The translations under genes were made by a program, and so were the position numbers. The notes below the pieces were generated by a model. The model ran no database searches. It was not told the origin of the DNA and worked only from the letters and a program-made list of their open reading frames with translations. A DNA stretch of 64,000 nucleotides from Cheiracanthium punctorium (lineage: Eukaryota; Arthropoda; Arachnida; Araneae; Cheiracanthiidae), in the NCBI GenBank assembly GCA_038373885.1, contig JAWZYV010010204.1, positions 248,001-312,000 of the forward strand, written 5' to 3'. Below, piece after piece: positions 21,943-33,760 of this stretch. Position 1 is the first letter of the stretch, and each line of letters begins with the position of its first letter.

Positions 21943-22253
21943 GGTTCGAAATGCTTTTTAAGCGCGTCCCATGCAACATCACCCGAATCTACCGTTGATA
22001 TAAGTGAGCGAAGATTAGGGCTAACCCCCAAATATATCATCGAATATGCCCTCACTTTACGCAAATTGTAATCTAGTATTTCCTTTTGTGTAGCTTTATC
22101 ATCTAAAGCGGGTTCAGTTTTATCAATAAATTTCCAGACTCCCCTTTCCATTAACAAAACCTTCATGTCATCTTTCCAGGTGTTCCAGTTCGATGCATTA
22201 ATCATCTCTATTTGGTTGCGACTTTCGTGAATATGGGAGCACATTATTACCAC
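21943..22253 (-). pseudogene. Copia B gag N-terminal part
   Basis: The minus-strand frame from ATG 22253 (MVIMCSHIHESRNQIEM) through NWNTWKDDMKVLL and DVAWDALKKHFEP to the BEL insertion. It is the copia Gag capsid start and matches copy A 4167-4480. Codons after 21943 belong to the BEL LTR. The protein continues at 15629. Confidence 0.82.
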
Positions 22254-22787
22254 TTTACAACACTAATTTACAATAAGTATAATAAACACATGCATATGAT
22301 GAAATTTTAAATATAACTTAACACTCTGGAAAGTCCTACTTCATACTGATGAAACCGAAACATTACTGCAAGGAAAAGTTCCATAGTCTGCTAAAAAGCT
22401 CCTTTAAAGCTTGGCTGAAACGCCGATATGCTCGGCCCCCGTCGAAGCAACTCAATAAACGTCCATTTCCACGCAAGGAATAACACGCCAGCTTGAAAAA
22501 ACACTAAACTGGGGAATCGAAAGCTTGACTGGTGACGGAACTCTTGAAGGCACAAGTGGATAATACTTGTAGAATACGACAGCAAGGATGATGACAAAAA
22601 AACACTAGAGCCGGAACACTTGCTTCATAACGCCGCTACACTCCTCGGCGAAGACACCTCAGTAACGCCGCACCATGGAAAACACCGTCCGGGACTTGAG
22701 TTGAAAATGACAATGCACGTAAGTTGTCATTATTAAAAGTCAGCAATGAGCAGTTTTACAATGGGATTGCTCGGCCCATAACCAAAA
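22254..22787 (-). other. Copia B 5' leader and primer site
   Basis: It matches copy A 2211-2690 plus 4109-4166 and contains the empty site of the pogo-like element (a single TA in ttatattt, near 22315). The minus-strand sequence GGTTATGGGCCGAGC at 22769-22783 is the primer site. Short frames here are leader sequence and not genes. Confidence 0.75.
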
Positions 22788-23027
22788 TCTTAGCAGAAAT
22801 TACATGCATTTTGCCAGCAGTGGTGATTTAACACTTGAAATGATGAGACATCATTAGAAAACTACAAACTCTTTAATTAAAAGAAATATCGTAAAATTTA
22901 AATACATTCACGCTCGCTGAGCGCCTTACAGGGCTAGCATACACAGAAGACATGGAAGCTAGAATAGAATAGAATAAGCATAACTCGCAGGCAAAAGAAA
23001 CACATTATATACGTACATTACATTACA

Positions 23028-26000
23028 CAGGCATGAAAATCTTCCGCTTTTCGGCGGATTTCCGCTTTTTTGTTTTTTTTGGAAGACCTCCACTTTCCGA
23101 AAATGTTTTAAAACCTTTCCGCTTTTTGAAAAAAAAAAACAAAAACAAAAAAAAACAGTGATTACCGAACCTAAAGCAAAACATAGCGGACATAGCAGAG
23201 TAACAAGAGGACGATAATGCGTGCCTGGGATGTACGTTTTCACTGCATCTCGCACTGCGCCTAGACTAAAGTCAGCTAGAGTGCAATGTTACTGATTTCC
23301 TGAGTTGGTAAATTCAAAACTTAGTTCAGAGGGGCAAATTCTTATTTTAGATCTTCGATGTTTCGAAAGGCATCTGATACATAATTATGTACTTGGCGAA
23401 CTACTACACAACAATAATTATCTATCGAGACCTTTCGCCACTGGAAAACCGTTGTCGGTGAGCTATTGTTACTCGCGACGTGTTTTTATTGCTGTTTTGC
23501 GCACTTGATGAATCTATAAATTTTTTTCACGGACACGTACCAGCTTAACTGATACTTCTATTGTGGATTGTTGAGAAAATTGCAGATTTATCGAATATAT
23601 TAGAAAACGTGGATTGAAAACGAAATGTTTGTGGTCATTTTCGGATCCAAAAATTTGCTTGGTTTTGGAAAAATTGTCGGCCGAACGAGAACTTCCAGAC
23701 ATTTTATGAATGCTAAACTGGAATTTTTGTTTAAATAAAGCAAACTGACGGTCTACACGACAAATAAAACTTGTATAAAAGTGCAGCTTTTAGTAATGGT
23801 ATTTAAAATATAAATCTTGTCGTATTCCTTTAGGTCTTCAACATGCAAAGGAAGTAAAATAATTTATGGTAGTTTAAATATACTTTTCTTAAATAAATAA
23901 ATTATTAATAATAATTCCAATAAATAAATACTTCGATATTTATAGCTATTAAAATGTACACGTCTTAATTTTATGCTGAATAAAAGAATAATGCTTTTTT
24001 AAAATGTGAGTTAATGTTAAGAAATCCGTAAGAAAAAGAAAACCAAAATTTGCAGAGTTTTTTTTTTTTTTAAACAGTTATGCGGATTTTACTAAAAATA
24101 TGTACCGTAACTTCGTGAAAAGTTAACTAATGGTAAGACCACGGACGGATTAAAGGGATTTGGGGGGGGGGGGGGAGCGATTACTCCTCCGCTACAGGAA
24201 AAAGAAATTCTATTTTACTTCCATAAACTAGACAAATTTCAAGTAACCGACCATAAAATTGCATTAATCCGTTCTTAGGCAAGATGTATCGCCTCCTTAA
24301 ATAAATAAAAAGATTACTTTTATTAATCATTTATGAAAATGTACATAACCAAGCAAAAAAAAAAGAAAAGAAAAGATCATTACTAATTTTCATGGGTCAA
24401 TCCACATAATACTTAATTTTAAACAACATTCAATTGATACTCTCTCTGAGTTAAAAGTTAACGAAATATGAAATTTAAAAATGCTCTTTATTAAAAATTC
24501 GCGTTCGCAATTGGGAAAAAAAAAAGAAAAAAATTGAGGCGACTAGGCAACACAAGTCATGTCTTAACGTCTCAGCAGAATTCGCTCTCTTGCTTTATTA
24601 GCCAGCTGGCTGAGTGAAGACAAAACAATAACAACCTTCTCGATGTTGACGTGGCGTTGGTACCTCGGTTTGTGAAGGCCCGTTTTCCCCCGTATTACAT
24701 AAATTATTATTATTTTTTTTTTTAAAGCACATTCAAAATTTGGTTCTTCTGCATATCGAACGGAAATATTTCTAAAATGGTTTGACGAAGCTTGTCCGCA
24801 CCTGTAACTACGTCGATGCTTTAAATGACATAATGGGGGGGAAAAAATTCAAATGCTCCCTGCATGCCGACGTGCCGTCACTTCAAGTTCATCTATGTGC
24901 TTTATTTTCTACAGAAATAAATTTGTTAGCATCGGCTTCACTGGAGCTTGCGCGCTAACTACAGATCAAAAAGCAAGATCAATATACTAAATTTTTTTGC
25001 AAAAGAAATTTATTTCAGCCAGATAGTCCGTGTCCTGGAAAAAAATCCCTTTTTGACATGCATAGTCTGCGGACTATACTAGCGAAATTATGGTAACTAA
25101 CTATCCCCGATCTCCGGGTTCCATATTTGCCAACTGAACTTCAATCTATTTGCAGCCTTTTGGTAAATGAATAATTTTAAAAACAAGATGTAAGACAGAG
25201 TTTTTAATACTCTATTGTTAAATTAAAATTTAAGGCATTTTAGTAACTCAACAGAAAAGTATTATTTTCCCCATAATATGTTTATTGATTTCTGAAACAT
25301 TTTCACTTCAATTTTAAAATCAGGAAAATCGCTATTTCGTTTTATTCTCGTGCAGTTTTTTCTTTGGTAATTATTTTTACAGTTAATTTTAAAAGCATAA
25401 TCTTGTGAGTTAGTATTTTGCAGCTAATATAGGAAGGAGCAGAACATAGGTCCCCGTCAAAAGTTCCACTTCTGTGTGCTGATGTGCTGCAAGACTGTTA
25501 AGATTCTAAAATTTTACCTGAGAAAATATTTAGACATTTATTAAAGAATTATTCTTTTTCCAATAAAACAAGAAAACTTCACTTTTATTTTATCATTTGA
25601 ATGCTTATTTTAGAAAATTTCCAATGCCATATGTATAATTTTTCATTCCATTTCTGATCAAAATTAAAAAAAAAAGAAAAAAAAAGATAGGTCTTAAAAT
25701 TTTTGAGAATCAATTTTTTATTTTATTTTCATATCAAAAGAATAATCTGAAATTTGAATGTGAGACTTATGATTTGTTTTGATCTAGGATTTTACGATAT
25801 AGTTTAAGATAATTATTTTAAATAATTATAGCCTGTTTTCTTTTAATAAATATTGTATATCTAAAACTGATTATTAAACATTTACAGTGCATAATTATTT
25901 TCTTCAGGATCACAGTCAATTTGTTTGTGGTTGAAATTTAAATGGTAGAAATTGTTTAGTACACCATTTAGTTTAACAGTAGTTGAATTTAAGCTCACAC

Positions 26001-26292
26001 ATTATTTCCCAGTTCCATGTTTTTGCATTATCAACAGGCGCGTAGCATGGAAAATTTTTCGGGAGGAGATATGAACTTATATGTGTATAAATAGATGGAA
26101 TTTCATCACTAATCCAAACATTTCGGGGGGGGGGGGATATATCCCGATATCTCCCCCCCCTGGCTACGCCCCTGATTATCAACCTTGTTATATATGCCTG
26201 AAAATACGTGCACGTAAATTTTTCAATTTCTTGCTGGAAAATATGGCCACGTGTATTTCCTCTTTTTTGCTCTTCAGCTGTTTTCATGCCTG
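23028..26292. mobile_element. hAT-like element in copia B 5' LTR
   Basis: The ends CAGGCATGAAAA mirror each other. ATTACA is duplicated (23022-23027, 26293-26298) and the intact site is seen in the other LTRs. The target duplication is 6 bp, not the 8 bp usual for hAT. The 3.2-kb interior is AT-rich, with no recognisable transposase; the first 100 bp carry repeats of a TTTCCGCTTTT-like motif. A hAT MITE is nested at 26035-26174. Confidence 0.7.
26035..26174. mobile_element. 140-bp hAT MITE
   Basis: Perfect 8-bp duplication attatcaa (26027-26034, 26175-26182). Ends are CAGGCGCGTAGC and, on the other strand, CAGGGGCGTAGCC. It has internal poly-G and poly-C. It is related to 872-1044. Confidence 0.85.
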
Positions 26293-26639
26293 ATTACAAT
26301 TCACACGTGCAACAGTTAATTTGCATAAAACAAAGTGCTGACCGGCCAATCAGAAACAAAATGTCTCCGTTACTATGGCGATATGCTGCGGCGATTACGG
26401 CTCATGAGAAAACAGTAAAAGAAGAAACGTGGGAGAAAAAGTGACGTCGCCACCGAACTCCGGCGAACGCCGGAGAGGGGAAACAAATGCGCGGGAGGCT
26501 AGCACGTGTATCGTCAAATCGCGAAGGGGATGCAATTTTGCTTTTTGCTCCGTGTATAGGACCGACATCAAAATTGCATATCAAACATAAATAATCTTGC
26601 CGACAAATAATTTTCAGTTGTTGTTGTGTATGATTATGG

Positions 26640-26850
26640 CAATGCTACGCTAGGGCGATCTGCCAGGGGGGTACCTTGGTAGGAGGACTTTCTAAGGGGT
26701 TCTAACATGTATTCACGCTACATCTGGAGAAAACCTACCAAAACTCCGGATCGACAGCCGCGCGATGGGACCCGAACCTGAGACCTTCATACTTCAGCCA
26801 TCTACCATTTTCAGTGGCAGAACCACTTGTGCCATGGTGAGGCCAAATCA
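26640..26850 (-). mobile_element. tRNA-related SINE (probable)
   Basis: On the minus strand an A-box-like TGGCACAAGTGG (about 26823-26834) is followed about 45 bp later by the B-box-like GGTTCGGGTCCC (26767-26778), the spacing of an RNA polymerase III promoter in a tRNA-derived SINE head. The body continues to about 26650. No poly-A tail or target duplication could be fixed. It is not a functional tRNA: no cloverleaf could be drawn. Confidence 0.5.
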
Positions 26851-26939
26851 TTTTCAGATATAGTTTATTTTTTTAAGTTTATATTTCCAAATATGTGCTC
26901 ACATGAAGTATCTGGAAATGATGTTTGCAAGCCAGTAGA

Positions 26940-27337
26940 TGAAGTCAGGGAATGAGCTTCAATCTCAATTTTGCAATTCGCAAATTGATAATTTGCCCGA
27001 GGAAGTTCAATCAGAAGAAAGAATGGACAAAAAATGGGCAAAAAATTGAGATTGAGAAAATTAACAGCTGCTAGGTGGTAATTTAAATATGATCGAATGT
27101 TATGCTAAGCATATTGACTATACCGCACAGTAATGCTGCTTGTGAACGTTTGTTTAGCAGTGTCAAGAAAAATAGAACACAATTTCATATTTTTTGTCTA
27201 ATGAAACTTTGGAAGACATTTTAATTACAAAAAGTAAACTCAAAGGCCATTGCTATGAGCAAGACTTTTTCATGATAAGGATTTCTTAAAAGCAGCCAAA
27301 TCAGCTACTTCAGCTTGCACTCTAAAGATACCAAATA
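26940..27337 (+). pseudogene. hAT transposase C-terminal dimerisation domain (fossil)
   Basis: Around 27109-27180 one frame reads ILTIPHSNAACERLFSSVKK, the most conserved stretch of the hAT C-terminal dimerisation domain. After one frameshift it continues LSNETLEDILITKSKLKG and a basic tail to about 27330. Weak upstream homology (LPEEVQSEERMDKKW in one frame, near 26990-27040) may be the end of the catalytic region. No terminal repeats were found, so the element is truncated. Confidence 0.75.
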
Positions 27338-27837
27338 AATGCCCCTCCTTCCCTATATGTGCATATGTATTAAAAATCGTGTTCTAAATCTGAATAGTAA
27401 TTTTAAAAATTGTGTTTGATTCCATTTTATCTTTAGTAGGCATATTCATTGCATTACTGCGTGACACCGTGGTATTGTAAGATTTTCAAAATTTGCATGT
27501 TGGCAGGTATGCAGATGGCGTCCTGAGGAATGTTTCTCCATTCCATGTCAACCATTTGCCACAGTTCGTCTGATCTTGCCACTAACCCGTTCAGAAGCCG
27601 TTCAATGCCCCTCCTTCCCTATATGTGCATATGTATTAAAAATAGTGTTCTAAATCTGAATAGTAATTTTAAAAATTGTGTTTGATTCCATTTTATCTTT
27701 AGTAGGCATATTCATTGCATTACTGCGTGACACCGTGGTATTGTAAGATTTTCAAAAATTGCATGTTGGCAGGTATGCAGATGGCGTCCTGAGGAATGTT
27801 TCTCCATTCCATGTCAACCATTTGCCACAGTTCGTCT
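27338..27837. repeat. 266-bp-period direct duplication with inverted junction
   Basis: 27338-27571 and 27604-27837 are 234-bp copies with two mismatches. The spacer contains a 20-bp segment (27578-27597) whose exact reverse complement follows the second copy (27836-27855). The duplicated block includes the 3' end of the Tc1-like fossil. Confidence 0.9.
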
Positions 27838-28800
27838 TCTGAACGGGTTAGTGGCTAGGTCTGCAAGTGGCATCCAATCACATCCCAAATGTGTTTGAGT
27901 GGCGACAGATCAGGAGAGTACGGTGGCCAGGGAAGCATCTGTATACCTTGAAAACACGTTGGCTGATGCGAGCAGTGTGCGGTCGAGCATTATCCTGCTG
28001 ATACAGGGCATTGGGAACCGTTTGAAGGTAGGGGAGTGTCATCGGCAGCGCATCATCCACATATCGTTTAACTGTCATAGTGCCCCCAATTTGAACTACA
28101 GGTGACCTGGAGTTATAAGCAATTCCTCCCCAAACCAGGATGCCACGTTGTTGAATGGTGGGGCATTCTACAATTGCTGCCGGATTGGACCTGTTTCCAC
28201 ATTGATGTCATGCTCATACGCGGCAACTATCACTGGAGAAACAGAAGCGTGACTCATCTGAGAACATCACCTTGTGACATTGTCGTCCATGTCGTTCTAG
28301 CCTGGCACGATTGAAGTCGTTGGTAGAACGCATGGGCGCCGGCAGAGTATTTCCCAGGGGGTGCAAAGACTACTCCAGGAGGGGGCAAAGACTACTCCAG
28401 GAGGGGGCAAAGACTACTCAAGAGGGGGCAAAGACTACTTCAACGTATGGTTACCATATTGGAAAGAGCAAAAAAGCAAGGGAAAACACTGCATACAAAA
28501 ATCCAGGGGGGGCATTGGCCCCCCCTTGCCCTATGCTGCCGGCACCCATGTTGGCATCTATGTTGTGCAGCCAATGGCAGTCTTCTTAACGGACACCATG
28601 AGTGCAGGCCACTAGCAAACAATTGACGGGAAATGGTTCTGGTCGATCTAGGAACATCCAAGGTGTCTTGAACATGTCGCAGAATGGAGGTTGTGAAGTA
28701 GCTTGCGGGGCCGCCACTGCTTGTCGGTGGATGCGTCGATCCACATGTGCTGATGTCACTCTGGCTGCACCGGCACCCCTTAAATGTGCCACATTTCCAG
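27510..28800 (-). pseudogene. Tc1/mariner-like transposase (dead)
   Basis: The minus strand, in broken frames, encodes a Tc1-type transposase: N-terminal helix-turn-helix region (about 28790-28620), MFSDESRFCF with the first catalytic aspartate (about 28260), GILVWGGIAY, VKRYVDDALPM, YQQDNARPHTA with the second aspartate (about 28000), and SPDLSPLKHIWD (about 27900). The third catalytic position, normally E or D in the I-E-H-x-W-D context, is lysine here, and there are several frameshifts. A GC-rich MITE (28335-28546) interrupts it. The final part is duplicated (27338-27837). Terminal repeats were not found. Confidence 0.8.
28335..28546. mobile_element. GC-rich MITE with CATG at both ends
   Basis: Ends GGGCGCCGGCAG and, on the other strand, GGGTGCCGGCAG, each preceded by CATG. 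It lies inside the Tc1-like fossil. The CATG may be a 4-bp target duplication or part of the repeat. Inside are about four 22-bp tandem units of the type GGGGGCAAAGACTACT (28354-28441). Confidence 0.65.
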
Positions 28801-30235
28801 TGTTGACTCTAGAAAAATATGGCTGCCGGGGGGGGGGGGGGGGAATTTCAAACAGGGCACCCTATTTTCAGAAAGGGCATTTTGGGGTTACATGAGAATG
28901 TATAGGTAGATAATCATATATAGAAACTGGTTGAAACTATCTAATTCCCGAAACTTTAACATGTAGAGTTGTAATATGTGTTCTGACTTACAATGCATAG
29001 TTTGATTTTTTTCCAATTTGTCTTCCCCCCCCCCCCCCTCCGCCTTCTTTTGGAGAAAAGAGTAGTCCTGTAGAAGTAAGTGTAAGCGAAATAGGAAAAA
29101 TGATTTGTTGATAATATTTTGCACTAAACATGACAAATATGTGAATTAAATCTGTACATAACTAGAAGTTTTTGATTAAAAAAAAGTTTTAATATAAGTA
29201 ATTTTAAATTTTCTGCTTAATTTTTTCTCAAAATTACGTGATGTAGGTGTTTATTATTTATAAGAATACTACATTTATTGAAGAAGGTTTCAGAAATTTT
29301 TAGCCAGACATGATTTGTTAGGCAGTAGGGGCAGGCAGAGGGACTGTTAATTTTTATTCCTCAATTTTATCACACTATCACTACTGGATCACATTCATAT
29401 ACGATATTTCACCTATATCGGTACAAACTTTTGAACAGAAAAGTACTGTCAGTGTAAGTGGATTAGGATAGATGTGTTTAGCATGTAATAAAAATAATAA
29501 AATTTCTGCAGTGCAGGATTTATAAAATTTAATAATATAAATCAGAATTTTATTTAAATTCTTTTGTTCACAATAATTATTGAATGATTGCCAAGGAAAG
29601 AATTTTAAAGTTACTGAATATATACCTTTATCACTATTAGACATTATTTGAAATTGCATCACAACAACTCATCTATCAATTGATAACTATAGAAATTGGG
29701 AAAATTGAATTCAGAACATAGAAAATTGCTAGAATAAATGGCATAATCTTGCAAATTTTGTATTACATCCAATGGTTGGAATGTACAACGCCATACCAAA
29801 TCACTGAAATATATTTGTTCTTCCTCTTTCACTTCTAATTTAATGTTTGCTCATTCATGAAAAGTTAATAAGATTTTTAAAAAGAACTATTCTTTAAAAT
29901 AAATAAAAATAATTACTACATGTAAGTTTTTTAGCAGGTATAAAATAAATACTTTTTTAAACTCGCAGAAATATCCAAAGGTATGAAATAAAGATTAACA
30001 TTTTAAATAATTTATTTTTCATAAAGCTTTATTTTCAATTTTTTGTAACATACTTAAAAAGGTCTCTTTAAAAACACTAAATTTTCTTTCTTTAACCTTG
30101 CTTTAACCTTTTGAAAATGAAAAAAGTATTAATATTTTATTTTAACTTTCAAATGTTTTTTAATCAGCTTAAAATAATTAAAATAATAAAAATAATTAAC
30201 ATCTTGTTGCCAAAAGTACTCGAAGAAATTATATA
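28801..30235. other. AT-rich stretch without genes
   Basis: It holds a poly-G run (28829-28843) and a poly-C run (29026-29038) about 200 bp apart that may mark the ends of an unrecognised MITE, then AT-rich sequence. I see no coding signal. Confidence 0.5.
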
Positions 30236-30239
30236 TTAA

Positions 30240-32483
30240 CCCTCTCGTCACCGAATTATAAAAAATTGGAGAAAAAAAAAAATCTGTCTAGCATTTAATG
30301 CATCTGAAATACTATTATAAATCATGCAAAAATATGTTTTTCTAATGTCGATTAATATTAGATTTTTCTAATATTAATTTCTGCATTTTCGAAGCATTTT
30401 GTTATGCTAAAATTAATTTAAAAGGATGCACATATTAGGTAAAGGTTGAGGAATAAGAAAAAAACTATACTTACCTTAAAAAGAAAAAAAAAGTAAATAT
30501 TTTCTTAATTTTTCTCCTGAAAAAAATGAAGCGAAAACTGTAAAAAATGATCTAAATTGACTAGTACTGCAATCTAGGCACGATTTATGCATCTAGTTAA
30601 GAGCTTCATATACTTTCTACAAGAATTAGAGATGTAATGAATAGGGATTTGGCCAAATACCGAATATTCGGCCAATAGCTTAGGCTGAATACCGAATATT
30701 TGGCACATAGTTTTGGCCGAATATTACATTTTTTTCAGTTTCATTTTAACTGTAAATAAAATATTGCTTTTCAATTTTGTAATTAAATACTAAATAAAGA
30801 TGAATTAAAATTCCCTTTATATTATTTGTAGGTACTTAAAAACACACAACAGTATATTATCTGTAAAACTAATAAAATATTGGTCATGATAAAATATCTT
30901 TTGCAAAGTTAAACACTAATAACAGCATAATGTTGCAAAATACTGTACTAATTCCTGGGTTCGTTGTTCTAAAGTCCAGTCGGTCTAGAAAGTTCTAGAA
31001 AACAGTCCACTTGTTAGGATGGAACATTAACTTTATAGCTTCTAGAACTTCGTCGAACCATCAGCTGTATAAAATTCATAAGCACAATCGGACAGTAATG
31101 TGCTTTTAACCGTCTGCTTAGTACAGAAGTTTTCACAAATGCTGTAATTCTCCCACAAAATAAAACACTTCCACAGGCAGAATTCAGTAGAAATATACGA
31201 AGGATAACAGTAAAAGTCCCTCAACACTCAACAATGAAGAATTTACACACTGCACTTAAAAATCAGCTTCATAAACAAGTGAAAACACCGTTTCTATAGC
31301 TTCAATACGAAGCCTTAAGCTTCACGGACATCTGCTCTTGGCAGAAGCAGGAGCAAGACTAAGACTATCGGGGTAGTATGCTTATATTTGTTGGAGAGGC
31401 AGAAGCTTCATGGAGCTTCCAGAAGAATTTATTTCTCAAAGATTCCACATAAAGCTGGAATTTTGATTAAATCATAGAAGAGAAATATTAAACTATTATG
31501 CATGTTAATGCAGCAAAACTAACTTTACAAGCCCCATTGAGAAAAACGTGCCAAATGACCAAAATGTTGCCAAGCTTGGCGACTTTTGGCGAAATATTGC
31601 CAAATTTAGTGCCAAAAATAAGTCCCGAAAAGTGAAGTTACTGAAGGCCTAGGACCAATATTTTTCTAGATTTCTAGGAACGACATAGAAATCAGTTGGA
31701 AACCCAAACCTCCATATCTCCCACTCTAGTTGACCAATTTTGATGCAACAAAAAGCACATTTTAACTATTTGAAGCGTAGAATACGAATTTTAAACACAC
31801 GAATAGCAGGTTGCCCAAAAATTCATACCAATAATTATATTTTTAGACATTCATAATTTAATAAATATGCTATGGTAAATGTCATTAATCTGGTAACTAT
31901 ACATAATCGCATCACATTTTGGGTTTTACAGACTCTGAGCAAAACATATTAAGCAGCTTTTCAAAATTATGTTTGTAATTAAGGATCTGAAAAAATTCCT
32001 TCTACGCCCACCCAATAAAGAAATTAGAAAATCAAGTCAAGTAGTGTCACCAAGTAGAAAAGTCTGCATTTCAGTAATATTATTAATGCGTTAGATTATA
32101 TTTCATTGAGCTTAAAATTCAATGACTTAGGATATTTTATTATATGAGATTAACTGATTGAAGTATAACTAAGCAGTATTATTTCTAAATGTATTAAAAA
32201 AATATTTTTCTCTCTTTTTTTCTGAAATTATTCAGCCGAATATGTAGCAATATTCGGCCGAATACCTGTTCAGTATTTGGCCAATTGGGTATTTGGCTTA
32301 CTGAATATTCGGCAAAACAGCCAAATAGGCCGAATAGTGGCCGAATATTCGTTAAATCACTAGAATTCATGATATTGATATCACTGAAAGAAAAAAAATA
32401 CTAAATTTAAATTCAATTGTTTTCTCTCTAAATATTGCTATTTGAAGTAGGAGCCTCAGATGAGGTTCAGGGTGACGAGAGGG
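30240..32483. mobile_element. PiggyBac-like non-autonomous element
   Basis: TTAA at 30236-30239 and 32484-32487 flanks perfect 13-bp inverted repeats CCCTCTCGTCACC. No transposase is seen. A hAT-like element (30627-32362) makes up most of its length, so the original insert was about 0.5 kb. Confidence 0.88.
30627..32362. mobile_element. hAT-like element with CGAATATTCGGCC ends
   Basis: Termini TAGAGATGTAATGAATA on the left and, on the other strand, TAGTGATTTAACGAATA, followed on each side by several overlapping GAATATTCGGCC/GGCCGAATA motifs. The boundary and target duplication are uncertain: a shared AGAATT is possible. The interior has no recognisable gene. Confidence 0.6.
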
Positions 32484-32489
32484 TTAAAA

Positions 32490-32688
32490 AATCTTCCAGA
32501 ATTATTTTGATTGTTTTTGTTTTTTTTAAGTCTTTAAAAACTGAAAATAAGCTTAAATTGATGACAGTTTGTTTTATGAATAACCTAGCTGTTAGCTTAT
32601 GACAAAGTTTGTTTTCTTAAGACATCCTTTTCCAGAACTAGCTATCTTTTGCTTTTAACTTTTTTTCTTCATTCATTAAAATGTTGAG

Positions 32689-32721
<33 letters not shown>

Positions 32722-33755
32722 CAGAATATATATAATATGAATATTTAGAATACCAAATCTTGTCAATAGTCTGATTTACTAAATTCTGCAGTTACTCCAC
32801 TTTTATATAATTAAAACTGTGGCGTAATAAGCGGGGGGGGGGGGGGGGGGCAAGATTAAAAAGAAATTTGGCGGCTGGCAGGACACTTAAAAATAATATG
32901 GTGGAAAACTAAAGGACCGAAGTAGGGGGACAGAATGCTGAAACTTGGGGCGGCAAACTGATGCCCCAAAGGACTGCACCGGGCACCAATAACCCTAGCG
33001 CTAGACTGCTAAAGCAACAGATCATTATTATGCTCTTTTTTTGGCTAAAGCATAATGTGTTTCAATTGCTATATTTGTAAAACATCACAAATCATGCAAT
33101 TTTCAGATCGATTTGAGTGGATAAAGCCCCTGAACATGGTAGACGTCTGAAGTGTTGAAGTGCAGTTGCGCGACTGTCGGTCTGGAGTTTGTCGTTAGAA
33201 CTCTTTCAAAAGTCATCCAACTAAGGCACCTCTCTTAGGACATATCCCTTATCTAGGCTTGCCATAACAAGCAAATCCTGCAGAATTTTCGAATCGCTAA
33301 ATGTCGTTTTGCTATGGTATACTTTCTGTATCATCTGTAATTATATATGGTTAGTAAATAACTGTTATAGATTAAGAATAATATGTACTAAGAAAGCCAA
33401 TTAAGGGGAAATAAAGAAAACTTGCTAGTGTGCAAAACTATTGAAAACACAGAGAAGAGCAATAACTATATACAGCTAGCGACGAACTCTGGAATAATGA
33501 TTGTTTGATAATTCGTGACTACATATTTATCAAACGTAGCTACTGATATTTGAGGATTGACAGATGGAATCTGAAATTTTTAGATAACTTTAGAAAATTT
33601 TGAATTTCCCAACCGTATTTTCTTCCCCCAACTCCTAAGTTAAATGCTCACGTAGTTCTGCCCAGCCAATCGGGCTTCTCACTGAGTCAGCAAAAACAAA
33701 ACGTACTAGAGAGGCCCCTTTTCGGGTTACTCGGCTCATGTAAATGAAAACAAAG
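32490..33755. other. Intergenic or intronic AT-rich sequence
   Basis: It contains an A run (about 32693-32720) and a G run (about 32833-32850). The G run opens a moderately GC-rich block to about 33000 that may be an old MITE. No gene seen. Confidence 0.45.
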
Positions 33756-33760
33756 ACAAT

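Larger units (their letters stand above)
1153..26504 (-). mobile_element. Copia-like LTR retrotransposon B (heavily nested)
   Basis: Reading leftwards from 26504, the order is 5' LTR, tRNA-iMet-type primer site, gag, protease, integrase, reverse transcriptase, RNase H, 3' untranslated region, purine tract and 3' LTR, which is the copia (Pseudoviridae) order. Five large insertions break it: a hAT-like element (23028-26292), a BEL element (15635-21942), a solo LTR (13086-13645), a piggyBac-like element (10285-12542) and copy A of the same family (1743-9033). The last part of its 3' LTR is beyond the left edge, behind the LTR-G fragment. Coding parts have frameshifts and it is dead. Confidence 0.85.
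22788..26504 (-). repeat. Copia B 5' LTR, split
   Basis: LTR sequence occupies 22788-23027 and 26293-26504, with the hAT-like element 23028-26292 between. It starts on the minus strand with TGCTAGCC at 26504, which fixes the right end of element B. Several small deletions are seen near 26425-26460. Confidence 0.8.

Noticed and set aside
26767..26834. Functional tRNA gene
   Set aside because: Only the internal promoter boxes are recognisable; no acceptor stem or cloverleaf could be formed.
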